From: Rhizobiaceae bacterium
Lineage (GTDB): Bacteria > Pseudomonadota > Alphaproteobacteria > Rhizobiales > Rhizobiaceae
Length of the DNA stretch: 53,461 nucleotides
Assembly (NCBI GenBank): GCA_017644105.1
Contig: JAEPMD010000013.1
Coordinates: forward strand, 50,797 to 104,257
Direction of reading: 5' to 3'
A program made the position numbers and the translations under genes. The notes under the pieces were generated by a model. That model did not search any database. It had not been told where the DNA came from and worked only from the letters and a program-made list of their open reading frames with translations. Of the stretch, positions 43,277-53,250 are shown in pieces; the stretch's first letter is position 1; the number at the start of each line of letters is the position of its first letter.

Positions 43277-44401
43277 ATGCCTGCTCTTTTGCCTAACATC
43301 GACCCAGATGGTTTGCTTGAATTTTCAGTGGTTTTTACAGATCGCTCACTCAATTCAATGTCGAAAAAATTCCAAGGCGTTATGAATGATATTTCGGCGA
43401 CCATGAAGAGCGTTTACAACGCTGATGGCGTTGTTCTTGTACCAGGCGGTGGTACCTTTGGCATGGAAGCGGTGGCGCGCCAATTTGCGACGGATAAAGA
43501 TGTCATGGTCGTGCGTAACGGCTGGTTTAGTTTCCGTTGGACACAGATTTTTGAAGCGGGAAACATCCCAAACAACGCGAAAGTTATGATGGCACGTCAA
43601 AGCCAAGATAATGATCAAGCGCAATTTTCGCCTTATCCAATTGACGAGCTTGTCGCTGAGATCAAAAACTCAAAACCCGATGTTGTGTTCGCTCCACACG
43701 TGGAAACGTCCGCAGGTTTGATCTTACCAGATAATTATATCGCCCAAGTGGGTGAAGCTGTGCATTCTTATGGCGGTCTCTTTGTGCTTGATTGCATAGC
43801 TTCAGGTACAATCTGGGTCGACATGAAAGCTTGCAACGTTGATGTCCTGATCTCAGCACCGCAAAAAGGTTGGTCTGCATCCCCTGCAGCGGGTATTGTC
43901 ATGCTATCCGAACATGCCAAAACAGTAATGGCAGATACACAAAGCTCAAGCTTCGCCTGCGATCTTAAAAAATGGTCTGAAATCATGGCGGCTTACGAAA
44001 ATGGTGGCCACGCTTATCATGCGACAATGCCAACAGATGCACTTGTGACTTTTCATAAAACCATGAAGGAAGTTGAAGCATATGGCTTTGACAAAGTAAA
44101 AGCTGATCAATGGGAATTGGGTAACAAAGTCCGCGATCTCCTAATAACAAACGGCTTTAAAAGTGTTGCTGCGGATGGTTATGGCGCGCCTGGTGTTGTG
44201 GTGAGCTTCACCAAAGATGCAGACATGAAAAACGGCAAGAAGTTCATGAATAAAGGACTACAGATCGCTGCCGGTGTACCATTGAAGTGCGATGAGCCGG
44301 CTGATTTTGGTTCCTTCCGCATCGGTTTGTTTGGTCTTGATAAATTGCAGAATATTGATCGAACGGTAAACTATCTCGCAGAAGCAATTGAAAATCTTTA
44401 G
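43277..44401 (+). CDS. Class V PLP-dependent aminotransferase
   Basis: 374 residues with the fold of alanine-glyoxylate/serine-pyruvate aminotransferases. VVLVPGGGTFGMEAVARQFA binds the cofactor phosphate, HVETSAGLILP and GGLFVLDCIASGTIWVDM (Asp pairing with the pyridine N) follow, and APQKGWSASPAAGIV holds the Schiff-base Lys. Substrate cannot be assigned; the HVETSAG segment resembles the substrate loop of AGT-type enzymes. Codon use is biased and resembles the TAXI gene, suggesting strong expression. TTGGAGATATC precedes the ATG. The 224 bases upstream carry CAAAAAG-N5-CTTTTTG (43212-43230), a weak dyad. Confidence 0.9.
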   Translation: MPALLPNIDPDGLLEFSVVFTDRSLNSMSKKFQGVMNDISATMKSVYNADGVVLVPGGGTFGMEAVARQFATDKDVMVVRNGWFSFRWTQIFEAGNIPNNAKVMMARQSQDNDQAQFSPYPIDELVAEIKNSKPDVVFAPHVETSAGLILPDNYIAQVGEAVHSYGGLFVLDCIASGTIWVDMKACNVDVLISAPQKGWSASPAAGIVMLSEHAKTVMADTQSSSFACDLKKWSEIMAAYENGGHAYHATMPTDALVTFHKTMKEVEAYGFDKVKADQWELGNKVRDLLITNGFKSVAADGYGAPGVVVSFTKDADMKNGKKFMNKGLQIAAGVPLKCDEPADFGSFRIGLFGLDKLQNIDRTVNYLAEAIENL

Positions 44402-44420
44402 TCTGATTTCGAACCATAAC

Positions 44421-44455
44421 AATAAACCCGAAGCTACATCAGCTTCGGGTTTATT
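44421..44455. terminator. Bidirectional terminator, aminotransferase / hybrid kinase
   Basis: AATAAACCCGAAGCT, loop ACATC, AGCTTCGGGTTTATT: a perfect 15-bp stem placed between two convergent genes. Confidence 0.93.
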
Positions 44456-44503
44456 GTGTAAATATTTCTGAACTAGATCAAAATTTATATTAATATCAGA
44501 TGG

Positions 44504-47488
44504 TTACGCGCTTTCTGCCTGCTGACGTCCTTGAAACCATTTCTCAATCTTTTTGATCATCATATCAGGTGAGATGGGTTTGGAAATATAATCATCCATA
44601 CCGGCATCGAGGCATTTTTCTAAATCACCTTTTACGGCATGCGCTGTGACTGCAATCACCGGCGTATGTTGGCCAGTCTGGTCTTCAATCTTGCGAATTT
44701 CTTGTGTTGCCTCGTGACCGTTCATAACCGGCATGGACACGTCCATCAAAATTAGGGACGGAGACAGCTCTTTGTAAAGCGCCAATCCCTCTTCGCCATT
44801 ATTGGCAATTTTAAAGGAGTAATCGGTGTCATTGAGCATCTGGGTGAAAACAATTTGATTAACCTCATTGTCTTCGCAAACAAGGATATCAATGGCACCA
44901 TGACTATTTGAAATTTTCGCCGTTTCGGACTGATCCGTCTTCGACGATATATCGTGCTCCACGAATGGCGTAGCGCTTTTTTGCGTCTCAAGATGTGACA
45001 TATTTCGAAGTGCATATTCACTTGCGGCATCCTGCAATGTGTGAACAATCGTCTCCAATAAAAGTGATGAGCGCGTTGGTTTTGTCAGATGCGCTTGAAT
45101 GCCCAAATTAGTGAAGGCTGTTCCATTTTCAGTCTGATCAACAGATGTCAACATTATGATCGGTGATGAGCAGTTAAACTGTTCAGATCGCAGAGCCTTT
45201 ACGACTTTTGCGCCGCTCATCTCGGGCATTTGATAATCTAGAATAATACCATCGATTGTCAGGTTTTGTGCCTGCGCTGCTTGAACAAATGCCAAGGCTT
45301 CAGCGCCGGATTTCACCGCAGCATTGTCAAAACCCCAGGCATCCATTTGTTCTTTTAGGATGGCTCGGTTCACTTCGTTGTCATCGACAATCAAAATACG
45401 CGATCCTGAAACATCACATTGTATGCGTTTTGGTTTATCTTCAAAGGATCGTTCAAGCTCGATTTCGAACCAGAATGTGGTTCCCACGCCCAATTCGCTC
45501 TCAACACCAATTCGACCTGACATGAGTTTGACCAAAGAAGCTGCGATCGATAGCCCTAATCCCGTACCTTCGTGGCGACGGGAGGAGGACGCATCCACTT
45601 GACTGAATTTATCAAATACTTTGGCTAAATCCTCCTTTGGAATTCCAATCCCGGTATCCTCAATCTCGAAACGTATGGTTTGCGTTGTTTTTTGCTCGCT
45701 ATTCTCCGCGTCATCCTCAGAAACCGGGAATACATTGACGTAAACATGCCCTTTTTCAGTGAATTTGAGTGCGTTACCCATCATATTGGTGATGATTTGA
45801 CGCACGCGACCGACATCACCTATATGCATATTGCCCATAGCCGGATCGATCCGAACCATAAATTCAAGATCTTTTATAGCGGCCTTTGATGAAACCAGCG
45901 TCGCAACATCTTCAACAGCTTCAGTCAAATTAAACTGCGCGCTGTCGAGCGTCATGCGCCCTGCCCCGATTTTTGAGAAATCCAGAATATCATTGATGAT
46001 CGTCAGCAGAGATGCACCTGATTTAACAATCACATCGGTGAACATCTTCTGTTTGGAATCAAGCTCTGTTTTAGATAGCAGCTCCGCCATGCCCATTACA
46101 CCATTCATCGGTGTTCTAATCTCGTGACTCATATTTGCCAAGAATTCTGATTTAGCACGTTCGGCTTCTTCTGCTTTTTCAAGCGCCTGAGAAATCTCAG
46201 TGATATCTGTATAAGTTGCAACTGCACCGATTTCTGTTCGTGGATTTACATTGGTATGTACCATGCGACCAGATGGCATAAGTCGTTCGGTTTGATAGGC
46301 TTCACCCGCTTTGACTTTATTAATAAACTCATCAGCAACTTGTTCAGGCGTGCGGCTGTCACCGTAATCTCCACGCTCGCCGGAATATATGATCATATCG
46401 CGCATTGACGCGCCTACTTTTACATATTCTTCTGGCAGCTCCAATATTTCAGCAAGCTGATCATTTGAAAATACGATCTGTTCCTCATCGACGATCAACA
46501 GACCTTGTGCCATTGAACTCGCGGCTTCATCCATCATCGCATAGAGGTCTTGCGCCCTATTTTTTGCTTCTGCCAGCTCAGCCTGACGTCTTTGGTCCGC
46601 AGTAATATCTGTAAAGGTGACGATTTCACCGCCATCTGCACGATGAACACCATCGGCACGAACCATGCGCCCGCCGGGTGTTATAGTTTCAAGTGAAAAA
46701 TCTTCGCCGACATTGACCTTGTCGATAAATTTATCAATGCTGGTCTCAAGGTCTTGATACTCACCAAAATCACCGCGTTCAAATAAAAAGCGTAGATAAT
46801 TTCGATAGGGCTTATCGGTTGCAAGAATGCTAGGATCAACTTCAAGAAACTCATTAGCGCGTTGATTACAAAACAATATTGTCTTGCAATCATGTACGAT
46901 GATGCCCTGTGCCATGGATTGAGCTGCATCTTCGAGCATAACAGCGAGTTGCTTGGACTCGTTGCGCATGGTCTCGATCTGCGATTGATATGTCTCACTA
47001 TCTGTCACATCGGTAAAAGTTACGATCTGACCGCCTGACGGCCGAGGTATCACATCTGAACGAATGATGTTGCCGCTTGGCATTTCAGCAGCTGAGGTTG
47101 TGAAACCGCGTCGGCCATCAAGCGTGGCAAATTCAATCAGGCTTCGTTCGATATCGACATCTTCACCAAAGTCACCGCGTTCCATGCGATAAACAAGGTG
47201 ATCGCGCCATGGTCGATCCGGCTGCAGCAATTCGCCAGGTATTTCCAAAAGCTCATATGCGCGGCAATTTGCAAATAAAATTGTCTTCGTATCATGGACC
47301 AAAATACCTTGGGCCATGATTTCGGTCGTGTCTTCTAAAAGGGCTGCAACTTTGCGAAGTCGTTCTAGATCTTCAGACTGATCATGCGTGTCTTCAATCC
47401 ACAAATCATCCAAGTTTGAACGCGGCCGATCATCCTGTTCATAGGGATCAGGCGGCATATCACCGGATGTTGTGCGATCATTGGTCAT
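44504..47488 (-). CDS. Soluble hybrid histidine kinase with three PAS and two receiver domains
   Basis: 994 residues with no membrane helix. Three related PAS modules follow each other: [40 protein letters not shown] and [20 protein letters not shown] mark the same place in each. Next come a HisKA domain ([20 protein letters not shown]), HATPase boxes ([37 protein letters not shown]), receiver 1 ([25 protein letters not shown]) and receiver 2 ([27 protein letters not shown]). No output domain is seen, so phosphate must pass to another protein (Hpt or regulator elsewhere). The inverted repeat TTCTAGTA-N24-TACTAGAA (47491-47530) sits directly before the start. Relatives act in redox or cell-cycle signalling, but the signal here is unknown. 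Confidence 0.9.
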   Translation of the reverse strand: MTNDRTTSGDMPPDPYEQDDRPRSNLDDLWIEDTHDQSEDLERLRKVAALLEDTTEIMAQGILVHDTKTILFANCRAYELLEIPGELLQPDRPWRDHLVYRMERGDFGEDVDIERSLIEFATLDGRRGFTTSAAEMPSGNIIRSDVIPRPSGGQIVTFTDVTDSETYQSQIETMRNESKQLAVMLEDAAQSMAQGIIVHDCKTILFCNQRANEFLEVDPSILATDKPYRNYLRFLFERGDFGEYQDLETSIDKFIDKVNVGEDFSLETITPGGRMVRADGVHRADGGEIVTFTDITADQRRQAELAEAKNRAQDLYAMMDEAASSMAQGLLIVDEEQIVFSNDQLAEILELPEEYVKVGASMRDMIIYSGERGDYGDSRTPEQVADEFINKVKAGEAYQTERLMPSGRMVHTNVNPRTEIGAVATYTDITEISQALEKAEEAERAKSEFLANMSHEIRTPMNGVMGMAELLSKTELDSKQKMFTDVIVKSGASLLTIINDILDFSKIGAGRMTLDSAQFNLTEAVEDVATLVSSKAAIKDLEFMVRIDPAMGNMHIGDVGRVRQIITNMMGNALKFTEKGHVYVNVFPVSEDDAENSEQKTTQTIRFEIEDTGIGIPKEDLAKVFDKFSQVDASSSRRHEGTGLGLSIAASLVKLMSGRIGVESELGVGTTFWFEIELERSFEDKPKRIQCDVSGSRILIVDDNEVNRAILKEQMDAWGFDNAAVKSGAEALAFVQAAQAQNLTIDGIILDYQMPEMSGAKVVKALRSEQFNCSSPIIMLTSVDQTENGTAFTNLGIQAHLTKPTRSSLLLETIVHTLQDAASEYALRNMSHLETQKSATPFVEHDISSKTDQSETAKISNSHGAIDILVCEDNEVNQIVFTQMLNDTDYSFKIANNGEEGLALYKELSPSLILMDVSMPVMNGHEATQEIRKIEDQTGQHTPVIAVTAHAVKGDLEKCLDAGMDDYISKPISPDMMIKKIEKWFQGRQQAESA

Positions 47489-47630
47489 TTTTCTAGTATA
47501 ACGGGTCTCAAGTTTATAACGTTACTAGAACAAATTATGGTAAACGAAATCTTAGCAAAGCACCCGATATCATGCTGCGTAAGCCGATTATTGCGAATAA
47601 AATCTCTGGGTAATTTCACCCCCATCAAAC

Positions 47631-47661
47631 AAAAAGCCGCCGCTTGTTTCCAAGCAGCGGT
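47631..47661 (-). terminator. Rho-independent terminator of ndk
   Basis: On the minus strand CCGCTGCTTG, loop GAAA, CAAGCGGCGG (one G-T pair), then CTTTTTG. Confidence 0.88.
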
Positions 47662-47691
47662 CTTTGTTTAATGCAAATTTTAAACTTGTGA

Positions 47692-48114
47692 TTAGCCAAC
47701 AAGTTCTGTTTCTGAGAACCAATATGCAATCTCACGAGCAGCTGTTTCAGGTGCATCTGAACCGTGCACTGAGTTTTCGCCCAATGACAATGCGAAGTCC
47801 TTGCGGATTGTGCCTTCGTCAGCATCTGCTGGGTTAGTAGCACCCATGATTTCACGGTTAGCAAGAACAGCATTTTCTTTTTCAAGAACCTGAACGATTG
47901 TTGGGCCTGATGACATGAACTCAGTCAATTCGCCGAAGAATGGACGTTCTTTGTGCTCTGCGTAAAAACCTTCAGCTTCGCGTAGGCTCATCCATACGCG
48001 CTTTGAAGCCACGATGCGGAAACCTGCATCTTCAAAACGTTTAGTAATTTCGCCAGTTAGGTTACGCTTTGTTGCGTCCGGCTTGATCATCGAAAATGTG
48101 CGTTCGATCGCCAT
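47692..48114 (-). CDS. ndk: Nucleoside diphosphate kinase
   Basis: Balances nucleoside triphosphates by phosphotransfer through a His; 140 residues. [51 protein letters not shown] and the active-site stretch [16 protein letters not shown] (His of VHGSD) are all intact. The start at 48114 has GGA upstream; an in-frame ATG five codons earlier is not needed. Codon use is strongly biased, as expected for a highly expressed gene. Confidence 0.96.
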   Translation of the reverse strand: MAIERTFSMIKPDATKRNLTGEITKRFEDAGFRIVASKRVWMSLREAEGFYAEHKERPFFGELTEFMSSGPTIVQVLEKENAVLANREIMGATNPADADEGTIRKDFALSLGENSVHGSDAPETAAREIAYWFSETELVG

Positions 48115-48249
48115 GGTAATATCCTTCAATTGGGAGTGTGATAAAACTTTTGCAATTGAGCATAACTTTTGCTCACTTGTTCGGCGGCTACATACCGCGC
48201 AAAGTTAAGTTTCACAAGGCCTTTTGCCAGATTTGATGCTCTTCTGGTG

Positions 48250-48948
48250 CTAATTATCACATGCAGCGCTGACAGTTCGGCCCAATCCATCATGCAGATC
48301 AAGAATTTTGTTAAACCAAACCATCACCTCATCGTCCTCCGGCAGGAAGGTTGTGGCTGAACAAATACGTGACCATTGCATAGCACCAAAGACAATGTAG
48401 TCGGCAAATAACGGGCTTTCCCCTCCGATAAACGGTTGCGACTTGAGCATATGACGCAGCGGTTTGACGAGTTCTGGAAAACCTTCGACAACGTTGTCCT
48501 TCCCTTCAGACACCTGGGCCAGTGATTTTTTGAACATTTTCTCACGGCTTGCAATGAAATAATCTTTATCTGCACCTTCCAGCATCTCACTGATTTCTTC
48601 CACGGCTAGAACTGCAAATTTTGGATGCAAAGTCATTTGCGACCAACTCTCGATAAATTTTGCGTGGGCTATGCCACCGGGACCACCAAATAATGATGGT
48701 TTATCTGGGTAGTTTTCTTCAAGATAAAGGGCAATACGGAAACTATCATTTATGACATTATCGCCGTCACGCAGCACTGGAATGATTTTACCAAGCTCGT
48801 TTTCGATCTTTGGCACATCCAGAAACCCTTGAGGAATGGTCTCAAATGCAAGCCCTTTATGCGCCAACGCCATTTTAACCTTCCAGCAATGGGGACTAAA
48901 TGGACGTGAAGTGTCACTGCCAACAAGATCATAAAGCTGAATGGTCAT
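48250..48948 (-). CDS. Glutathione S-transferase family protein (beta-etherase-like)
   Basis: 232 residues. The thioredoxin-fold half has GSDTSRPFSPHCWKVKMALAHKGL, closest to LigE/LigF-type and related stress GSTs, with Ser as probable glutathione contact. It is followed by IPVLRDGDNVINDSFRIALYLEENYP, including the conserved cis-Pro and the ND/ES-S motif. The helical half has DYIVFGAMQWSRICS. The substrate is unknown; lignin beta-ether cleavage should not be assumed from similarity alone. It is read toward ndk, from which it is separated by 135 bases. Confidence 0.88.
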   Translation of the reverse strand: MTIQLYDLVGSDTSRPFSPHCWKVKMALAHKGLAFETIPQGFLDVPKIENELGKIIPVLRDGDNVINDSFRIALYLEENYPDKPSLFGGPGGIAHAKFIESWSQMTLHPKFAVLAVEEISEMLEGADKDYFIASREKMFKKSLAQVSEGKDNVVEGFPELVKPLRHMLKSQPFIGGESPLFADYIVFGAMQWSRICSATTFLPEDDEVMVWFNKILDLHDGLGRTVSAACDN

Positions 48949-49015
48949 AATTTACCTCTTAAGTCATTTCGTTATAATGAAGATGTATTTTTAAGCAGTT
49001 TCAATCAGGGTCACA

Positions 49016-49801
49016 ATGGCTAATTATATCAAACATCTCATAATATCGCTTGTCGTCAGCGGCTTCCTGTTATCACCTTCAAGCGCATTAGACCCAAATT
49101 CGATGACCGAACGTGAAGAATATATCGCGGGCAATGCCTATCACGTATTGATGCACGAAATGGGGCATTTGGTCATTGATCAATTGCGATTGGCTATTTT
49201 GGGTCAGGAAGAAGACGCAGCTGATAATTTTGCAACGATCGCACTGATTGATGAAGACACAGAATTTGCTGATAATGCGCTCGCAAATACAGCGCATTTC
49301 TGGTTTGTCCTTTCGGATAGTCAAAGCTCAGATGCTTCAACCTATTTTGCAGAACATGATTTGGATATTCAGCGCGCCTACCGGATTGTTTGCCATTTGG
49401 TGGGTGTTGATGCCGAAGCGTTCGACTATTTGGCAAAAGCTGCGGAGTTAGCGGAAGATAATTATGATACATGCGGCGCGAATTTTGAACAAACGGCGGA
49501 TAGTTGGTTTTCAACATTAGACGCGCATAAACCAGAGCCCGGTTTTGAAAACAAAGTTGAACTGATTTATCAAGAACCAGAACCGCAATTTGAAGAGGCT
49601 TTAACTATTTTGCGCGAAAGTCTGATCGTGGAAGACTCAATTGCTTTTATCAATACTTATGTGGTACTACCAAATGTAATCACCATTCGTGCCGCATCAT
49701 GCGGTGAAGCCAATGCGTTTTACGATAGTTCCGATATATCCATCACGATGTGCTACGAATTGATCAATTTATACGCTGAGATTTTTGATAATACCGAGTA
49801 A
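49016..49801 (+). CDS. Exported DUF4344 putative metallopeptidase
   Basis: 261 residues with a signal peptide (YIKHLIISLVVSGFLLSP, cleavage near SSA-LD). HEMGH at 47-51 is a zinc HExxH motif, and EEDAADNFA at about 65 supplies the third-ligand region typical of DUF4344. Five Cys suggest disulfides. Proteins of this family are exported and predicted to be peptidases, but none is well characterised. It is divergent from the GST gene, with 67 bases between the two. Confidence 0.82.
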   Translation: MANYIKHLIISLVVSGFLLSPSSALDPNSMTEREEYIAGNAYHVLMHEMGHLVIDQLRLAILGQEEDAADNFATIALIDEDTEFADNALANTAHFWFVLSDSQSSDASTYFAEHDLDIQRAYRIVCHLVGVDAEAFDYLAKAAELAEDNYDTCGANFEQTADSWFSTLDAHKPEPGFENKVELIYQEPEPQFEEALTILRESLIVEDSIAFINTYVVLPNVITIRAASCGEANAFYDSSDISITMCYELINLYAEIFDNTE

Positions 49802-50058
49802 ATAACCAATCCAGCTGTCTCCATTAGCCAACCTCCATAAGACCGTAAATTCAAATTGATAGACACAGTTCGGTACTTTTTACGTTCATAGTAAAAATAC
49901 CCTGCGGTCAATTATCTAAAAAATTCAACCAACTAACGGTACGGAATACAAATATACAACTTTAAGTTAAATACTTTCAGTTGCACTACAACCAAAAATA
50001 GTATTAACTTCTCTTGGGGCATCAATTAATTGCATTCAAGCAAATGGGAGAAGTATCG

Positions 50059-50397
50059 ATGAAATCTGTTTTAAAATTCACCGCAGCTGCAGCTACCTTA
50101 CTTATGACAATGAGTATTGCACAAGCAGACTCAATAAAAGTTACAAGCGACGAACTGGTTGTCAAAACCGGCGCAAAAACGTTTCCGCTGACTGTTGAAG
50201 GGAGTGTGGGCTTCACGCCAAAAGATAACACAATCTCATTGAAAATTGCTGGTATGATGTGCACTTTCGGTTCTTCAACACAAGGTTCCGTCCCCAAGGG
50301 CTGCAACTATCAGGTTGTCATATCAGCGGATAACGTAACAGCTGTTCCAACTCAAGCGAGTAGCATTTGCATGCAAATCGAAGCGCAATGCAAGTGA
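50059..50397 (+). CDS. Small secreted Cys-containing protein of unknown function
   Basis: 112 residues. The signal peptide is MKSVLKFTAAAATLLMTMSI then AQA-DS, and the mature protein of about 90 residues has four Cys (MMCTFG, KGCNY, SICMQ, QCK), probably two disulfides. IKVTSDELVVKTGAKTFPLTVEGSVGF suggests a beta-sandwich. No family recognised. GGGAGAAG precedes the ATG. The 257-base gap in front is AT-rich (promoter region, no gene). Confidence 0.7.
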   Translation: MKSVLKFTAAAATLLMTMSIAQADSIKVTSDELVVKTGAKTFPLTVEGSVGFTPKDNTISLKIAGMMCTFGSSTQGSVPKGCNYQVVISADNVTAVPTQASSICMQIEAQCK

Positions 50398-50433
50398 CAA
50401 TAATCGGGTAGATACTGCTATCTATTTATCAAA

Positions 50434-50460
50434 ATGACGCGCGATCATTTCGCGCGTCAT
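50434..50460. terminator. Hairpin after the small secreted-protein gene
   Basis: ATGACGCGCGA, loop TCATT, TCGCGCGTCAT: an 11-bp perfect stem 36 bases past the stop. There is no T-run on the plus strand; on the minus strand TCATTTTG follows. A weak or factor-assisted terminator is likely. Confidence 0.5.
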
Positions 50461-50569
50461 TCTCAAACTTCTCGATAATGCAATCACCAAGTTGCCGATT
50501 TGAGTTTTCAAATCAAGGATGATGTAATTATCACTTGCAATTCATCCAACGCCCGCTACAACCCCGTTC

Positions 50570-52456
50570 ATGCTTACGATATCTGATCTTTCTGCGCGTA
50601 TTGCCGGGCGCCTTCTCATTGACCATGCCAGCGTCACACTGCCAACGGGTATGAAGGCGGGTATTGTCGGCCGCAATGGCGCAGGAAAATCCACTTTGTT
50701 TCGAGTGATTACGGGTGATCTGGGCGCAGAAACGGGTGACGTTTCAATCCCCCGCAATTGCCGGATAGGCCAAGTCGCACAGGAAGCGCCATCCACTGAA
50801 GATGCATTGATCGATATTGTTCTTGCCGCGGATGAAGAACGAACAGCTTTGATGACCGAAGCGGAAACTGCAACGGATCCTAACCGTATCGCAGACATTC
50901 AGATGCGTCTTGTTGATATTGACGCGCATTCAGCACAATCACGCGCAGCATCAATCTTAGCGGGATTGGGTTTTGATGAAGCGGCACAACAGCGCCCTGC
51001 ATCAAGTTTTTCAGGTGGTTGGCGCATGCGGGTTGCGCTCGCTGCGATCTTGTTTTCACAGCCTGATCTATTGTTGCTTGATGAGCCCACCAACTATCTC
51101 GATTTGGAAGGCACATTGTGGCTTCAAGCCTATATCAGAGCCTATCCCTATACAGCGATTATCATCAGCCACGATCGTGATTTGCTCAACAATGCTTGCA
51201 ACACCATCATCCATTTGGATCAGAAAAAGCTGACGCTTTACAAAGGCAATTACGATCAGTTTGCTCGCCAAAAAGCTGAGCAAGACGTGCTGCAGGAAAA
51301 AGTGCGCATAAAAAACGAAGCGGCACGCAAGCATTTGCAAAGTTTTGTCGATCGCTTCAAAGCCAAAGCCAGTAAAGCGAAACAAGCCCAATCGCGCGTT
51401 AAAGCCCTTGAAAAAATGGGAACCGTCGCGTCCGTGGTGCATGAAAATGTGTCTGAGTTTCATTTCCCCGATCCGGAAAAAGCTGTCAGCTCTCCGATAA
51501 TCAAGCTGCAAAATGCGTCGTGTGGCTACGAGGCTGATAAGCCAATATTGCAAAACATTGATCTTCGCATTGATCATGACGACCGCATTGCGCTTTTGGG
51601 AATGAACGGCAATGGCAAATCCACTTTTGCCAAGTTAATATCAGATCGATTGCAAAACCAAACAGGTGAATTGTTACGTGTCGCCAAGCTGAATATTGGA
51701 TTCTTTGCACAACATCAACTTGATGATCTGCATCGAGGTGAAACGCCTTATGAGCATGTCAAAGCGATTATGCCCGATGCGCCTGAAGCAAAAGTGCGCG
51801 CGCGTGTGGCGCAAATGGGCCTATCATCTGAAAAAATGGACACCAAAGTGGAACAACTATCAGGTGGCGAAAAAGCGCGTCTTTTGATGGGCTTAGCAAC
51901 ATTTGACGGCCCTCACCTGCTCATATTGGATGAGCCAACCAACCACTTGGATATTGATAGCCGCGCGAGCCTCATCAGGGCACTCACCGAGTTCCAAGGT
52001 GCTGTGATCCTCATCAGCCACGACAGATATTTAATTGAAGCAACCGTTGATCGGTTGTGGATCGTCAATAATGGCACCGTTAAATCTTATGACGGGGATA
52101 TGGATGAATATCGTGATTTGGTTGTGGGCGGCAAAACCAAAGCAAAAAAATCTGATGAAGATGCGTCTAAAAAATTATCGAAAGCCGATCAACGTAAACA
52201 AGCCGCCCAAGCGCGCGAGAAATTTAAACCACTTAAACGCAAAGTGACTGAGATAGAAAATAAGATTGAAAAGGTTGAAACGAAAATCGCGGCCATCGAC
52301 GCGCAACTCGCAGATCCTGAGATCTATGAAAAAGACCCGGCGAAAGTAATGGAAATTACCAAAACGCGCGGAGAGCTTCTGGCTCAAGTTGAGGTTTTGG
52401 AAGACGAATGGACAGAACGATCAGAAGAATATGAATCAGCTATTGCCGCCGTTTAG
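50570..52456 (+). CDS. ABC-F family ATPase (YheS-like)
   Basis: Soluble twin ATPase that acts on ribosomes in this family; 628 residues. Site 1: GRNGAGKST, SFSGGWRMR, LLLDEPTNYLD. The linker near 230-290 is the ABC-F P-site tRNA-interacting motif region (RKHLQSFVDRFKAKASKAKQ). Site 2: GMNGNGKST, QLSGGEKARLLMG, LLILDEPTNHLD. A C-terminal coiled coil follows from about 560 (LKRKVTEIENKIEKVETKIA). SFSGGWRMR is typical of the YheS branch. A resistance role is not implied. It is monocistronic with its own terminator. Confidence 0.93.
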   Translation: MLTISDLSARIAGRLLIDHASVTLPTGMKAGIVGRNGAGKSTLFRVITGDLGAETGDVSIPRNCRIGQVAQEAPSTEDALIDIVLAADEERTALMTEAETATDPNRIADIQMRLVDIDAHSAQSRAASILAGLGFDEAAQQRPASSFSGGWRMRVALAAILFSQPDLLLLDEPTNYLDLEGTLWLQAYIRAYPYTAIIISHDRDLLNNACNTIIHLDQKKLTLYKGNYDQFARQKAEQDVLQEKVRIKNEAARKHLQSFVDRFKAKASKAKQAQSRVKALEKMGTVASVVHENVSEFHFPDPEKAVSSPIIKLQNASCGYEADKPILQNIDLRIDHDDRIALLGMNGNGKSTFAKLISDRLQNQTGELLRVAKLNIGFFAQHQLDDLHRGETPYEHVKAIMPDAPEAKVRARVAQMGLSSEKMDTKVEQLSGGEKARLLMGLATFDGPHLLILDEPTNHLDIDSRASLIRALTEFQGAVILISHDRYLIEATVDRLWIVNNGTVKSYDGDMDEYRDLVVGGKTKAKKSDEDASKKLSKADQRKQAAQAREKFKPLKRKVTEIENKIEKVETKIAAIDAQLADPEIYEKDPAKVMEITKTRGELLAQVEVLEDEWTERSEEYESAIAAV

Positions 52457-52484
52457 AGCTTGTTTTATCGATCTTCCTTTTCTC

Positions 52485-52519
52485 AAAAAAGCCCACGCGG
52501 ATTTCACGCGGGGCTTTTT
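52485..52519 (+). terminator. Rho-independent terminator of the ABC-F gene
   Basis: AAAAAAGCCC-A-CGCG, loop, CGCG-G-GGCTTTTT. A T-run ends the stem on the plus strand. Confidence 0.9.
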
Positions 52520-52668
52520 CGTGTTGGTTAGAAACAAACTTAAAAAATAACCAACAGGGTGTAACTGATTTTTTGTTTCAGTTGGTATTTGGCTTGAAGT
52601 TTGTTGTCTTTAAGAGGTGTTTGTCAGGTCAAAGATGTTATCTTTGTGGATCATGTCGTTGCGCAAAC

Positions 52669-52764
52669 AAAGAGCCCGGCAGGAATATCGCGTTAAGATG
52701 TATGGGGTGACCGTTTAGGGTTTAACGGTTGGGGGATAATCGCGATATCCGAGCGGCGGGCTTT
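52669..52764. other. Strong nested inverted-repeat element in a gene-free stretch
   Basis: ATATCGCG (52685-52692) pairs with CGCGATAT (52741-52748), extended outward by GG/CC across a bulged A and by GCCCG (52674-52678) with CGGGC (52757-52761). Inside, ACCGTT (52710-52715) pairs with AACGGT (52724-52729). A separate hairpin CAAAGAT-GTT-ATCTTTG lies just upstream (near 52629-52645), and GTTGGTTA/TAACCAAC at 52523-52555. No coding frame is credible in the 381-base gap 52457-52837. It may be a structured RNA or a small mobile remnant; the strand is unclear. Confidence 0.45.
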
Positions 52765-52784
52765 AAGTTCTAGCTGGTGCATCT

Positions 52785-52816
52785 TTTAAAAGTGGCATGT
52801 GGGAGGAGCATGCCAC
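52785..52816 (-). terminator. Terminator of the first EF-hand gene
   Basis: On the minus strand GTGGCATG, loop CTCCTCCCA, CATGCCAC, then TTTTAAAAG. The eight-base arms are perfect. Confidence 0.8.
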
Positions 52817-52837
52817 CTTCATTAAGAAGCCTATTGA

Positions 52838-53083
52838 TTATCCAAGGCGACGGAATTCGCTTGGAGACAATTTACCATTGCCATCAACATCAGCAGCGTC
52901 AAAGTCTGCACGGTCCCACTGACCTGTTTTGTTGCGAAGTTCTTTGTATTGGATGAAACCGTCACCAAGCAAGTTTAGGTCAGCTGATACACCGCGATCG
53001 CTTTCGATTTGGTGGAAAGACAATGCAGAAGCGCCAGAAACAGAGATCATAGTAACAGTTGCAAGAGCGATAAGAGTTTTCAT
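52838..53083 (-). CDS. Exported EF-hand (calcium-binding) protein, copy 1
   Basis: 81 residues. The signal peptide is MKTLIALATVTMISVSGASA. The mature protein has LLGDGFIQYKELRN, a degenerate loop, and DFDAADVDGNGKLSPSEFRRLG, a good EF-hand loop (D-x-D-x-N-x-K-x-S-x-x-E) at the very end. AAAGGA precedes the ATG at seven bases. The leader holds a hairpin, GGTGCG/CGCACC (53105-53132), just in front of that site. It lies downstream of a close paralogue on the same strand. Confidence 0.82.
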   Translation of the reverse strand: MKTLIALATVTMISVSGASALSFHQIESDRGVSADLNLLGDGFIQYKELRNKTGQWDRADFDAADVDGNGKLSPSEFRRLG

Positions 53084-53250
53084 AATTTTAGTCCTTTTAA
53101 GTGTGGTGCGTAAGTTAATTTTGTGGCGCACCGTTATACATGTTGTGGTTTGTTCAAAGCCCTGACCCTTGTTAGGGAGGATGAAGGATCAAGGCTTTGG
53201 GGTCTTGTCCAATTCCGAGCTAAATTAGCCCTTCATATTGGCCTTATATA

